Below, piece after piece: positions 13,192-25,795 of a DNA stretch of 64,000 bases. Made by a program: the position numbers and the translations under genes. The DNA comes from Quillaja saponaria (Eukaryota; Streptophyta; Magnoliopsida; Fabales; Quillajaceae). The DNA lies in NCBI GenBank assembly GCA_029379385.1, contig CM055608.1, positions 27,650,350 through 27,714,349 of the forward strand, given 5' to 3'. Numbering within the stretch: the first letter of the stretch is position 1; the number at the start of each line of letters is the position of its first letter. Under the pieces are notes generated by a model. The model had not been told where the DNA came from and ran no database searches. It worked only from the letters and a program-made list of their open reading frames with translations.

Positions 13192-14289
13192 ATGGCCACA
13201 AAACAACCTTCAAGTAATCGTGCAGATGAAGAGTACATTGATATGGAATTAAGTTCGTCTTCCTCCAACTTCTTCTCTTATTCGATTGCCTCCCCTCCAC
13301 AAACCAGAGAATTTGAATTCCAAATGACCTCAGTTTCAAATGAAAAAGAATCCACAACTTTTCCAGCTGATGAGCTATTTTACAAGGGAAAACTCCTACC
13401 TCTTCACCTCCCTCCTCGCTTGAAAATGGTTCAAAATCTTGAACATTTAAAAAGTGAGTCACCCTTAGAAGAAAATTGCAGCTTTCATTTAACCAATGAC
13501 CTTAGATTGCCTTCTACAAGTACCAGTATTACCCCTCTGGAATCTTGCACCATTTCACCATCAGAATCTTGTAGGGTAAGTAGCGAACTAAACCCAGATG
13601 AGTATCTCTTTGATTGGTCTACTGAAATGCGGGCATTCCTTGGTGATCATCCAAAAAAGTCTTGGTTCAAGAAGCTGAAACAGATTAAACAGTTCTCTCT
13701 GTGTCAAAAACTCAAAGCCTCAAGAACATATTTGAAGTCTTTGTTTAGGAAGTCTGATTGTTCTGATAGGACTTGTGCCAATGCAGCATGCAGTAATGTA
13801 GGAGCTAGGAAAGAATCAAAAGGCAAAGACTGTCTAAATAAGTGCCTTAAGGTAGCCAGAAAAAACCCATTTGACATCATTGATGATAATGAGGCACAGA
13901 TAACACGTTCTCTTATGAAGGCCATTAAGAGAGATATGATTGAAGATGGTCTTATTAGCCATAGGAAGTCTTTCTCAGGGGTGATTCAGAGACATTCTGC
14001 AAATACGTCTTCATCTGGCTCTTATTCTTCTTCATCATCTTCATCTTCATCTTCATCTTTTTCTTTCAGTTCAAATGGGTTTTATGATTTACAATTGTTA
14101 AAGAGGAGTAGCACTGCTGATTCAGAGATTGAGAGTTCAATTGAGGGAGCAATTGCCCATTGTAAACAGTCTCAGCATCAGCTTTGTAGTTCAAGAAGGA
14201 CTGCAAATGAAATTGGGTTTTGTTCACTGTCTGCTTCAAGAATTGCAGCATCTGGAGATCTAGAAAGTCCTGGACTTTGCGGCATCTGA
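13192..14289 (+). CDS. MAKR4: Membrane-associated kinase regulator, MAKR4-like
   Basis: Intronless, 365 aa. MAKR proteins are plant-specific, largely disordered, plasma-membrane-associated regulators of receptor kinases; the founder BKI1 regulates BRI1, and MAKR4 acts in auxin-dependent lateral root development. Family marks seen: EEYIDME at residues 13-19, REFEFQM at 39-45, and the block PADELFYKGKLLPLHLPPR at 58-76. Basic Lys/Arg-rich stretches in the middle suit binding to acidic lipids. A long Ser run near 275-290 is followed by the C-terminal signature SEIESSIEGAIAHCKQSQ. There is no signal peptide or transmembrane helix. The start codon directly precedes the conserved N-terminus. MAKR3 is the main alternative assignment. 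Confidence 0.88.
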   Translation: MATKQPSSNRADEEYIDMELSSSSSNFFSYSIASPPQTREFEFQMTSVSNEKESTTFPADELFYKGKLLPLHLPPRLKMVQNLEHLKSESPLEENCSFHLTNDLRLPSTSTSITPLESCTISPSESCRVSSELNPDEYLFDWSTEMRAFLGDHPKKSWFKKLKQIKQFSLCQKLKASRTYLKSLFRKSDCSDRTCANAACSNVGARKESKGKDCLNKCLKVARKNPFDIIDDNEAQITRSLMKAIKRDMIEDGLISHRKSFSGVIQRHSANTSSSGSYSSSSSSSSSSSFSFSSNGFYDLQLLKRSSTADSEIESSIEGAIAHCKQSQHQLCSSRRTANEIGFCSLSASRIAASGDLESPGLCGI

Positions 14290-17200
14290 TGGTAAGAAAA
14301 CAGTCACGTTCCTAGTTGACATGCTATTAGACTTTAAAAAATGGGTACCATTTAATGCAGCGTGATGTTTCAGTTTACTCCGTTCCAGCATTAAATTGTT
14401 CAACAGTTCAAGTTGACAGTCTAGCTCCGACTATCTCTCTCTTCTCTCTTGCTGGTCTTACTTTTGTTACTTGCACAATCTGCACATTCTTTGAGCCAAG
14501 GATAGCTTTTTACAGAGTTTGCTGTAATTTGTCAATGGTACCGCTAGTATTGTCAAGGATGCAGTTGGCTCAATCAAGTTACTTCAAGATTATCAAACAA
14601 TGTACTCGTTATGATGGGGCATCAAAGATAAATCTTCAGATTGCTTTTTATAATTGAGCACATGAACTTATCATTTTGGTTTTTGGAATTTTCACCTGCT
14701 GAGCTAGTTTCTGTGTTGAGTCTATCAGTTCCACCCAAGTGATGGAAACTAAAAGTTTCAATAAAGTGACTAAAATTTTACTTCGGTTCTACACTGTATC
14801 GGTATAAAGTTCTAGTCTTTTCCTCTAACTAGGCCTTTTATGTGGAGGTTCCTTTTCCTCTAGATTCTCAAAGACTGTCACAGGCTTTATCTGCCTTCAT
14901 CTTTTAACAGAGGACAGTTAGAGCTACTGCATAAAAGTGAGGAATAACATCTGTTGCCTTTTCATTTTTTATGAAGAGAAACTAGAAATTTTTCATCTCC
15001 CGTGTTCCTAATTCAATAATATGTCAAAGCATACTAAATGGCTTAGGAGCTTCTGATGAGGCATACTCACCATTTTAGAGGAAAGGAAAATAGAGAGTTT
15101 TACTCTTGCTACCTGAAAGCCTGAAACCTAATTTTGAGGCCAAAATATACTATCTTTTTTTTATTAAAAAAAAAAAGAAGAAGAAGAAGAAGTCATGATT
15201 AAGATTTAAGAGTAACCCCCAGCACGCAGCATGGTCCACAGCAGATCAAGACTCTAAATGCAGAATATAGATTCTTTTTTATTGCAGTTACTAAACTATT
15301 AGTGTGACTGACAATGATTGTCATCACAAGTCCCATATCTCGCTCTGTAAAGCTCCCACAACCCACAGGCATGGTGTATGTATTTAAAAATACAATGCAT
15401 TGATACATGTTTGTTGTTACTTTACTTACCAATACCAGAAATGATATAGAAACAAGTTCAACTATTAAAGTTGAACAATTAAACTTCTAGCCAACAATTT
15501 TTCTTTCTTTACTTGACTAAACATCAAATTTTGCAAACATGCCTGCTATATTTTTGACAGTATTAGAGTAGGAACTTTATGTTTGCAACTAAGTGAATGC
15601 TTTTGATTACAAGCAATACAGAGTACAGACAAACATGTAGAACAGGCAAATTTATTTTCTCTACAGAAGCATAATTGTCTACATTCCAAGTTATTCTTAT
15701 TTATACCCTCTCTTTCTCTTGCTAGATTAAGAATCTACTAACAGTTTTCCTTTCTGTTAGTTTTCATAGATGTAGTCCTAATTTTTTTTACAGAAATTTT
15801 ATACAAGGTTTAGACAATCTCTCTTATAAAACTAATGTTTTCATGCATTATCAGTTTAGTAAAACATATTCCCTGCTAGTTTGCTTGCAAAAGATGATTG
15901 AAACTTGGAGAGTGTCAGTCAACCTGCTCAGCATGTGATTTGAACATTTCCTCGATTGGGAAAATATGGTTTTGGCAGTCAATAAAACCTTCTGAAAACT
16001 CAAGTTATGGCTTTCTAACCCCCTTTTGTAAGTCGGTTTTAATTGCTGAACTCTCACTATACTAAATCTCTTCACAAAATTAAACAAGTTTACATACAAA
16101 CATGCAAAGCCAAACGAGAAAGATTTAGTCAATTAAATGATCATATATTCTTTTCTTTCTACATGGACAAAGTGTACAAGAAGAAAGGTTCAAGATGTCC
16201 CTATTGCTTTCATCTCTCCTGATGTCAGCTCCCATAAATATGTAGACAACATTTTTTATTTATTTTTTCAGTGGGAACATATAAGAAAACGGGGATTCAT
16301 ATATACCCCCTCCTAACTGTAGCAGGATATATGTGGCAATGCTGGGGCCAGTGACCAAATGGAGCATGTGAATAAGGTCAGCAGAGATTCAAGGCAGCTG
16401 CATTATTTCTTGTAGATCTTCTGGACTAAAATTTCTGCGAGTAACTTGTCTTCTTCTTTTCCTCTACTCTGGTCCATGTCTTCAATAATGTGACCAGCTA
16501 TAAACTGAGCCAAAGAAATTAAAGCAAGAAAATACCATTTTTCTTTCTGTAGCTTATCTCTATATCGTTCTTTCACACATAACAAGTCAAATTAAAGTCC
16601 TCTCTTTCCCACAGCCAATTAGGTGAGTCTTCATATTTGCTCTCATTTTCTATCATTTGGGTTGGGAGGGGGTTGTTTGCCTCTGGAGACATCGATCAAT
16701 ATCTAATAGTTTAAGCTTATGGGTAAATTGGTTCTTGTTTTGCAATAGCATAACTAGCTCCAGTTATACTCTTAAGTTCCTATTTTAGTTGACAGAAACA
16801 AATAGCAGTCTTAAAAGCTAAAGGGAAAAGTGTCTTAAAATCAAGCAAAACCGTCACAGATTGAACGTAAAACTCAGAGTAGAGAATTACTCTTACTACA
16901 AGCTAGCTGATATTGGAACATAAGGATGAAGCTTAAGAGCCAGCAGTGGCACTTGATGTCCATGCTATCCAGGGGGCCTAAGGTTTGACAGCCATGGAAG
17001 CATATATTGGAGTTTATTCCCCTCTCCCCTCCAAAAAAATAAAGCTTAAGCATTATCTTCTTATGCATACTGAAACAGAATAATATATAGTTGACAGGAT
17101 TACCTGACATTCTGAAGTCTTATAATTAGCATATTCTTACTGAAACTGAATAATATATAGCTTCTGGTGGCATTATACTGGTAAGTGAAACAGAGCTTAA

Positions 17201-17773
17201 TTCTGGCACTGGGTTGGCAGGTGAGCCTTAAAAACTAGAGCAACATAGAAAGCTGATATAGGAAACCATGTTGCACTGTTAACATTCAACCTGAGGATTG
17301 TGAGAAAAAATAAAAAAATAAAAAAACAAAAAAAAGGAGAAGAAAAAAAGATCTGCCTCAGGAATATTACATTATAATTTTCATCGTTTGCTTGAGTAAA
17401 ACTTGTCTTAATTAAACTGTATCTTGACAACCTTAGTCTCTTCCATTTTCGGGAAGCCACAAAGAAACTGGTATTATCTCCCTTAAAAGCTAGTTTCAAT
17501 CTAATCCCTCGTAGCCATTTCATCTAAAAAAAGAAAGCATCTTGGAGTCAACCAAAAGTACCACCAAGGGAGTTGGGAAGAAATAAACAAGCTCATAATA
17601 TTAAGCTTGTACTTGTATACACAATCTTGGATTATTGATTGCTATTTACTTGCTCCAGCCAAAAGCAAATGGCTATTATCACATTAAGTTAGATACAGCA
17701 ACAAGGAAGCTGTTATATATGATTAAGAGCCAGTTAACGGGGTCAGTAATATGTAACTTATCAATTGTAAGAC
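14290..17773. other. Long intergenic stretch, no supported gene
   Basis: AT-rich DNA with simple repeats (an A-rich/AAG run near 15166-15191, an A-rich tract near 17305-17350). Several 60-110-codon frames exist without family features. The only one worth a note is the 60-residue minus-strand frame at 16403-16585, listed separately. Confidence 0.5.
16403..16585 (-). CDS. Possible small peptide, 60 aa (doubtful)
   Basis: This short minus-strand frame has protein-like composition: a basic start (MLCVKERYRDKLQKEK), a hydrophobic stretch WYFLALISLAQFIAG, then a charged tail ending LVQKIYKK. It could be a small membrane or secreted peptide. No family is recognised, no promoter is obvious, and a chance ORF is about as likely. 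It has no linkage to the neighbouring genes. Confidence 0.2.
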   Translation of the reverse strand: MLCVKERYRDKLQKEKWYFLALISLAQFIAGHIIEDMDQSRGKEEDKLLAEILVQKIYKK

Positions 17774-20263
17774 TTATATTGCATAAACTGTCTTATACTC
17801 ATCCTCTGATCCTGAAATTACTGCAGATATAGACCACGAGCGGGACCTACTGCTCATTGTTGACCTCCTAAGACTCCTTAATTTGGAGGCCTCAAGCCGG
17901 TGCACTATCACCCAGTAACACATTGTGCCCAGAGTCATTACCATAATCACAGTCCCTATCACTGTTACTGCAATGGCCAACCACTTCGCATGATTTCCCA
18001 CAACAATGTATGACAATGCAAGAAAAGCTACTGAAACCATCACACAGGCTAACCACATTAACTTGTTTATAACGGCCATCATCTGCTTTTTTGCTTTCCT
18101 CTCTATAGCAACAACTGAAGTTTGGACAACTACAACAGCCAATGATATGAAGAGTGCAGTAGAATCGAAGATGATGAATATCATGAATTCATTTCTTCCA
18201 GCAATTTTTGCTTCCCCAGAAGACTGGTTAGGGGAGAGTTTCTTAGGGTCATCAGCATACTGGCCCGGGACATTGAAAATGGCAGCAAAGGCAACAGTTG
18301 CAATGAGAACAGCAACAACAGTGGTCGAGTTGATTGCATTGTTAAGCCCCTCAGCATGCATTTTGTTTAGTCGCTTTGCAATACCTTGCACACGTTTCCG
18401 TGTTTTACGTGTGTGTTCAAGCTGATCATGAACCCCATATTTTATGTCGCTTACAGTTTTTTTAAGCTCTAGGGCCGTGTTTGTGGTCGTTGACTTGATG
18501 GACTTGGCACTAAGAACTCCATGATCTCTTAGAATGTCAGCAATCTCGGAGTGTCCAGTTTTCTCTGCAGTGTCAAGAGCCGTTTCACCAGATTTGTTGA
18601 CCACTGTAGTATCCACTCCCTTGTGACTTATTATATTTCGAACAATCTGCAAGAATGGTATGGAAATATTTTGAGGAACCTACAGGGATTTTCTTTGCTA
18701 CTCTGATCATAATCATTGCTGAGCTAATAGTCGGATTTGAGTTAGAGTTGATACGATTGATATCCATTGAGCATATAAGAAAAGGTGTAACTTAAAAAGC
18801 AAAATGGAAAGTAAACCTTTTTCATTTTTATAGTCAGCTAAAATACTAAAACATTTGCCGCTATTTGAAAATAATCATATCTGTATTAGAGAAAACATGT
18901 CCAAAAAAGAGATGGCCTAATCCCGTGGTTTACATGCACACAAGCATAAGTTGATGAGTTTAGGTAATTACACGAGTATTTATTTTTTCAGATCATTTCC
19001 TTACCCACTAGAAATTCACTCTCAAAATAGTAGTAGAACAATCCATGTTTAGACTTTCCAACTATAGATTATGAAGATTCTCATAAAGCAAAAGCAAGAG
19101 TAGGTGATAGGTCTATTGTCTGTTCAGAAAATGGAAATTTGTAACTTTTAAAGAAAATGAAAAAAAAAAAAAAAAAAGGCATAAGAGAAAGCCAGACAAC
19201 AGATTTCACCTGCACACGACCCTTGCGGGTTGCTATATGCAAAGCAGTGTTGCCTTTGTTATCAACCATGTTTATCAACAAAGAATTTGACTTCACAAGA
19301 TAGTCCACCAACTGAAGATTCTGTCCTTTCACAGCCATATGAAGGGCAGTCTGCCTCTTCTTATCATTTCTAGTTGCAATTTCAGGTTCACTGCTGAGAA
19401 CCGCCTTGACGACCTCCAAGTGGCCATTTCTAGCAGCGGAATGCAGGGCAGTTTTCCCATTGCTTTTTGCAATGGGAACCAGATTGCTACATCTTTCTAA
19501 GAGGAAATTTACTACTTCAATATGGCCTTGTGATGCAGCAGTGTGCAACGCAGTGGTATTTGATAGATCAACCGTCATTGTAAGTTCAGGAATTGCCTCA
19601 ACAAGGACCTTCAGTACCTCTGCGAAAAAAGAAAAAGAAAAAGGAAAGCACTCAGTTCAAGCCCCAAAAATATTTTGACAATAATTATGGTAATTGTTAA
19701 AAGGAGACTCAGCACCAAAATCAAAAAGTTAATATGCACAAATAATGTGACGAGATTTTGGAAATGATTGATTATTTATATTGTTAATTTCAATGAATAA
19801 CCAACAAAATGCTCAGATATCAAAATGGATTTACATCATTGTGAATAGTGCAGGAGTGGAAATTATCAAGCACGACAAAACTGTGGTCCAGCAGGGTTGT
19901 ATTTGAGAACAACAAAGCAGGCGAAATCAAACTTGGACCATAGTTAACAATTTAACTTCTAAGAGACTTACCCAGGTGCCCTTGTTTAGCAGCAACATGG
20001 AATGCATCGTACCCATTTCTAGCTTTGATACTAGCCAGACAAATGTCACAGTTTCCCAACAATTTCTTGACTAAATCAACATAACCATCTTCTGCAGCGA
20101 CATACAAGGCTGTTTCACCCGAGTGATTCTGCTTAGAAAGCAACTCCTTTATTTCTGCATCCTCATTGTTAGATATGATTTCCAGAGCCAATTCTATATT
20201 TCCTTCTCTTACTGCCAAACGCAAGGGAGAATCGTCCCTTCTTCCTGTTAGCTGTTTCTTCAT
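17774..20263 (-). CDS. Ankyrin-repeat PGG-domain membrane protein, ANK1/ITN1 family
   Basis: Exons 19972-20263, 19210-19619 and 17774-18646, GT-AG, 524 aa. An in-frame stop lies 13 codons before the chosen ATG (20261-20263). The N-terminal half carries about six to seven ankyrin repeats with typical GETALYVAAEDGY, TALHTAASQGH, KTALHSAARNGH, QTALHMAVKG and NTALHIATRKG cores. The C-terminal half is the PGG domain: four hydrophobic segments starting near residue 343 (VVAVLIATVAFAAIF), with PGQ at 361-363 where relatives have PGG, ending in YAI. The family is plasma-membrane associated; ITN1 affects salt tolerance and ABA-linked ROS signalling. This copy most resembles Arabidopsis ANK1 (At5g02620), shown by LNNAINSTTVVAV and the long linker. 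Exon 2 (410 nt) and the intron phases match those of the neighbour at 23416-25795. Confidence 0.88.
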
Positions 20264-21105
20264 CTTCTTAGGAGGAATCTTTCTATCTTGGTAAAACTTC
20301 TAGGTCTAAAAGTTTACATTTTCAAAATCACGGACCTGAATTGAAGATAATCATTTGCCGTCAAAATTATCAATTCATAAATTAACATGGGCAAGATAAT
20401 TAAAAAAATGCAGTGGGCACGTGGGAGGCTTGGGGAATATCCAGTTTTTCAATATTCTAATAACTTCTGCACCCAACCAACAGTTAAGTAGTCAAATTAA
20501 AACCCATTTGTCTACTATTTTATATCAAGATTTCTACATTCTTAGCCATTAGCATTAATTATCATCAATATAGAAGGAAAGAAGCAAAAGGGTGTTCTTA
20601 AGAAAATGAAAACAAAAGGGCAAACACTGGAAAATGAAATTATGTTCCAAATTGAAGAAAGAAATACTTATTCAATGAAACAACCCAGAATTAATGCTAA
20701 TGGGGTTTGTAAATTGTATTATCCTGTATGGACTTTGTACACCACAGATTCAAAAATAGAAGAAGCTTATCTGATCATATATATATATAACTATACCTGG
20801 AGTTTGGAAAACAGAGCTGAGCATCTCTTCTATCTGATCCACAAAATGAAGGACTTTAAAGATGATTCAAATCGCGTATGGAAGTCAACAAGGAAACAAC
20901 AATAGAATGAAAGAAACAAATCAACAAAGAGGTGTGAAAAGGGAAAGCAGCAACTTTAATAATGTGAGTCACACTCGGTTGAGCTCAGCGAACAAAAAAG
21001 TTAGCTCCTTTGCGACCACCAATTGAAGAAGAAGAAGCGTGATGAACAGTTACATTACGGGCTGATGGTTACTTGTTTGGTCAGTGCGAACGTTCCTTTT
21101 GGTAT

Positions 21106-21521
21106 TGCATTGATAATAGGATTTTTTTTAACTGAGTGTCCTACTAACACTGGTTACGATGTAATAATAAAAGAATATGTCAGCATGGTTTTTTGCTACA
21201 AGCCAATACACTCTTGCTTGACAAAACAGTGGCGCACGCTAATGCAGGCACCATATTTGCTTTGGAGTTTAATTATGGTTTCTTCAATGGAGTAAATGTT
21301 TTTAGAGCATTTACCAATACAATAAATGGCACTAATTATGATGTTACACAATTAATTATATTTGAATTTGAATTCTTCAATGTAATCTGATGATGATTTT
21401 AATATAATTTAATATCTAAATTATTATTTTTCTAAAACAATTAATTTTTTAATATTTTATTATTTCATCTTAACCAGTGTTAGTAAGACACTCAGTTAAA
21501 AAAAATCCTATTATCAATGCA
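21106..21521. mobile_element. MITE-like element with 51-bp terminal inverted repeats
   Basis: Arm 21106-21156 (starting TGCATTGATAATAGG, then eight T, then AACTGAGTGTCCTACTAAC) is matched in reverse complement by 21471-21521 with a single mismatch. The 416-bp element has no coding capacity, so it looks like a non-autonomous DNA transposon. No clean target-site duplication is evident; TA lies at equivalent places outside both arms, so a TA duplication is possible. The near-identical arms suggest a fairly recent insertion. Confidence 0.65.
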
Positions 21522-22229
21522 TTATAAAAATATATATATTTTTAATGAGTTTATTAATAAGGGAACACATTTAATAAATTCATAAAACTAATGAGTTATT
21601 AGCAAAAGAGAAATGATTTTTCTAATGAGATTTTATATAAAAAATTTGTAATATTTATTATTGTAAAATTGATCATAAATTTTTAGCATTAATTAACTTC
21701 TTAATTTTTAAAGAACATATGTATTACACCTTAATAAATATTCTTAAACTCTTAGTGTAAGAAAAACTCAAAAGAGAAAAACGACAATATAAGGTTGGGT
21801 GAAGTTAGAGACAGAAGTAGAGCCCATAAGTGGGTGGTTCTGAAGAGGTAACATGGTCTAAACATAACTCGACCATGGACGGCACTCAATAGGAGACGGG
21901 GAGGGGACCACGTTTCATGTTTTGTGTTTGGCTAAAACACGTAGACACGCACCTTCGCTTTTTGTCGTTAACAATAAGACATCCTCAAACGACACGAACG
22001 CCGGATCCGTATTTTCCTTTTCACATGCAAAAAGTACACAGGGTTTGCTAGATAAGTCATGCCCGCTAGCCTCGAAGCTGCTTGTCTTTAACCGACCATG
22101 ATGAATCACATGGGGTATTAGGATTTTATGACTTTTTTTCTTTCTTTTTTAATAGCTTAACAGTTCTTGTTATGATGACTCATGACTGAACTGAGCATCT
22201 GTTGTCTGGTTACCATGAAAATTCTAGAA

Positions 22230-22230
<1 letters not shown>

Positions 22231-22264
<34 letters not shown>
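22231..22264. repeat. GAACCA hexamer tandem repeat
   Basis: About five to six perfect copies of the hexamer GAACCA lie between the ankyrin genes, outside any supported exon. It is a simple minisatellite likely to vary between individuals. Confidence 0.75.
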
Positions 22265-23415
22265 AGAACAAGAAAAGAAAATAACAGGAGAAGGGGGAAG
22301 ACAAGCCATGGGAACACACCATTGGTTAAGTAGGATATTCAAAAGTCTATGAGCAACATACTAGTAAAAAAAAACTTTATTAAGGAAGAGAGCATAAGGT
22401 AACAAGCTTAAAGTCTAAGCAAATCACAGTCAAAATAAGCATTTCTTTGTTTTTAGCTAATTTTTTGCGAGTTTTCCCATCTCCAGTGGAGCTATCTACT
22501 GGGGTTCCCCTGTTTAAACCAACCCCTTGTGCTCCCTAAATGCATTAGAAGATGTTGTCATCCATACAGATTACTGTGGCCACTAGAGCAGTCTGCAATA
22601 TAAGCCCACACTTCTGTATTATTTTTTCATGTTTACCCTCACCACTGGAATGATTTTCAGAATCCCAAGATGTTTCAGCATGAAGAGCATGGGAGGGGTA
22701 GAATTATGAGAAGCACCTGGGAAGAGAAATGACAAGTAAGCCAGTCTACCTTCTGCATCAACCATCTCCCCAACAACGATGCTTCATTTATTATTGAATT
22801 TGCACTAGTGTAGGGTCCCTTATCTGCAAGAACAAGCAGATCAACTATCAGTCAGTTATTCTAATTTCTAACACACTGTTGTAATCTGTCAAAAGATAGT
22901 TAGATATTAATGTATTTACTTGATCTCGATTTAGAAGAAACATAATACTGCTTGTCAAGGTCTCCTTGTAGGAAATATGCTCCAATCAGATTGAATAAAA
23001 TGATCAGAGAAAGATCTTATTTAGTCATCAGACCGAGTCAAATAAAATTGAAACAATCTGAATCAATAAATGGACCAAAGAATCAAGATGTCATAAATTC
23101 TCAAATAGGGATATCCAGTCATCTCTAAAAACAACTAGATAGATTACATTGCATAGTAATGTGTACACACACTATATTATTGATATTAATCTTATTGTTC
23201 ACTAAAAGGATCAGTATCACTGACCATACCTGCTCCGTTATGTTATTTTCATCCTTGACATTGAAACAAATCGTTCAGAAAACCATACGTTTGCTCTACA
23301 CTTGACCCAAGATGTTGTATCTACATGATAAACCTCGTATACCACAAAGTGCTCTTTTTTCTTTTATATTTTCTTTAGTTGCAGAGCAGAGTCCACTTCG
23401 AAGCCAAAATTAACA

Positions 23416-25795
23416 TCAAATAGCATAAATATGGTTTACTTCTGTTTCAGAATCTGAATGATGATATGAGTACCCTCCACTCCTAGAGATCTTCTCTTTC
23501 TTCCTTACTTTTCGACTTCGTTTGGACTTGACCACATAATATGTCATGGTACCCAGAACCCCCACCATAATAACTGCCCCTATAAATGTAATTAAAATAG
23601 CAGCCCATTTGTTACGCCGACCAACCACTATATAAGATGAGGAAATGAAAGCAACCGTAGTGCAGACAGCAGCCAACCACATCAACTTATTAATAACTTC
23701 CACGACCCTCCTCTCAGACTTTGTCTCCCCTCTGACAAGTGTTATTTGGACCAGCACAACAGCCAATGAAGTAAAAAGTGCAATAGCATTAAAGATGAAG
23801 AAGATCTTGAATGAAGTACTGCTTGCCATCACAGCCGTCCCATTGTCATCATCCCCACCAGGAACTGTGAAAATTGCTGCAAATGCAACTGTTGCAAATA
23901 GCACGGCAACCACTGTAACTGAGTTGGTGGCATTGTTTATACCGGCTCTGTGGAGCTTCCGGAGCTCCTTGGCAATCCCGTCAACATTCTTGTTTGTTTT
24001 TCGAGTTTGCTCTAGCTGAGTATGGACATCCTTTTTTATCTGCGTCACAGTTTTCCTGAGCTCATCTCTTGGCTGGTTAAGATCATTTGCTTTAACTGCA
24101 CCATAATGCATCAGGCACTCCTTTATCTCTACGATTTCTTCAGAAAGAGGGAGTCCTTCAGCAATATCAAGGGCTGTTTTATGGTCCCTTGTTAGTGCGT
24201 TGACATTGGTGTCAGGAAGGAGTAATAGTTCATTCACTATCTGCAAGAAATCAGTGCATCATTTGATAAAATTGGACTGACATGCATTCTCTTAACTTTT
24301 TCAATAAAATTTATATACAAAAGGCACATAGTTGATACCTCTGCCCTTTTTTTCCTAGTGGCTATATGCAATGCTGTATTGCCAAACTTGTCTGGCAGCA
24401 TGACAATTGCTGAATCAGCCTCAAGAAGCAACTTCACCACTTCACAGCTAACCCCTTTTACAGCCATATGCAAAGCAGTCTGCCCCTTCTTATCCGTCCT
24501 TCGAGCTAGTTGTGGATCCTTCTCAAGCAATATTTGTACGATATCAACGTGTCCTTGCCGGGCAGCTAAATGTAGTGCATTCTTTCCATTGGATCTAGAT
24601 ATCTCCAGCAAACTGGAATCTCTCAACAACAACTCATTAACAACATCAGCATGCCCTTTAGTAGCTGCCGATATAAGAGGGGTGGCATTTGATTGACCAA
24701 ATGTTTTGCATAGCCCTGGGTCATGGTCCAGTAACAGTTGAACAATGGCTGCAAAAAAGATAACTATTTGACCAAGGGTGGCATTGTACTACAAAAGAAT
24801 AATCTATTTTCTTCTCTAGAAACCAAAAGCAGTCAGTAGCTGGGCTCAATACTTTTAGCAACAGTAACGGAGGAATAACTTACAGTACAAGCAATGAAGT
24901 ATAAACAACATTACTTCACAAGAGGTTCCATGTTTGTTTCAGGCCTTACCAACACGATTCCAAGGAAGTTAATCATGATTGCATATTGTATTAGCTACTC
25001 AATTTCAGAGGATCTTTATTGATTGGCTGCGAAAATTCTACAAGATTACATTTTTATTGCTATGTAGCAGAATGCGAAATTCAGCTTGGAATGAAGTATC
25101 CTACTTCTGAGTTGTGACAAAAATATAAATATGATTTTCTGCTACATACTTCTTCCATTATGTTTTTTAATTTTATTTTTATTTTTTATCATAGTCATGT
25201 AGTTAGTAATAAACATAAAATATTGTAAAGGATCAAATTGATCAAATATGAAAATGAATTTGGCATAATCACCTAGGTGACCTTGACTACAAGCAATATG
25301 CAACGGATCAAACCCAGATCGATTCTTCAACGAAATGCTCTCATTACTCGTATATGGAAGCAGCTCCTTCACCACGTCGAGGTGTCCTTTCTCAGCTGCA
25401 GTGAACAACACCGTCTCTCCCAACTCATTGACCTCATTCACAATCGCCGACTTAATGTCCGCAACCTCAGAATCGAAATCAGCCCCAGTCAGCGTTCCCA
25501 CCATCTGGGCATCGATTTCTCCAATAATCTGTTTGACTGCGACCAAATCGCCACGCTTCGCAGCCAAGTGGAGCTCGGTGTCATTGTGGCGACCAGTGAC
25601 CTGCTTCACAAACTTCTTCTTGTCCATACGCTTGCCGGAATTCGATAAAACCAGAGACTTGCTGGAATTGGAAACCAGCAAAGCCTTGCCGGAATTGGAC
25701 AGAACCAAAGTGGATTTTGGTGTCGTCGGAGTTTGAGGTTCTCCAGAGAGAGGGGTTGGATTAAAGGGCACCCCCATACCCATTTCGAGATCCAT
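23416..25795 (-). CDS. ITN1: ITN1-like ankyrin-repeat PGG-domain protein
   Basis: Exons 25273-25795, 24339-24748 and 23416-24240, GT-AG, 585 aa. The N-terminal region has repeated short blocks (LVLSNSGK, LLVSNSSK, LVLSNSGK at about residues 30-56), then ankyrin repeats (GRHNDTELHLAAKRGD, GETVLFTAAEKGH, ATPLISAATKGH, KNALHLAARQGH, QTALHMAVKG, NTALHIATRKK). The PGG domain starts with INNATNSVTVVAVLFATVAF and has FTVPGGDDDNG; four membrane segments follow, then a basic tail and a C-terminal YAI. The block DHKTALDIAEGLPLSEE is diagnostic of ITN1 (At3g12360), which in Arabidopsis modulates salt tolerance and ABA-dependent ROS accumulation at the plasma membrane. It lies head-to-tail with the ANK1-type gene, with equal exon-2 length and phases. 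Confidence 0.9.

Larger units (their letters stand above)
20264..23415. other. Intergenic region between the two ankyrin genes
   Basis: No gene is supported. It holds the promoter of the ANK1-type gene, an inverted-repeat element at 21106-21521 and a hexamer repeat near 22231-22264, each listed separately. Frames such as 20606-20905 lack codon bias or domains. Confidence 0.5.

Noticed and set aside
14355..14657. 100-codon frame after the MAKR gene
   Set aside because: No family features; lies in the probable 3' UTR.
18006..18425. 139-codon plus-strand frame
   Set aside because: Antisense of exon 3 of the ANK1-type gene, which has far better family support.
25277..25736. Overlapping plus-strand frames of 123 and 133 codons
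   Set aside because: Both are antisense to exon 1 of the ITN1-like gene.
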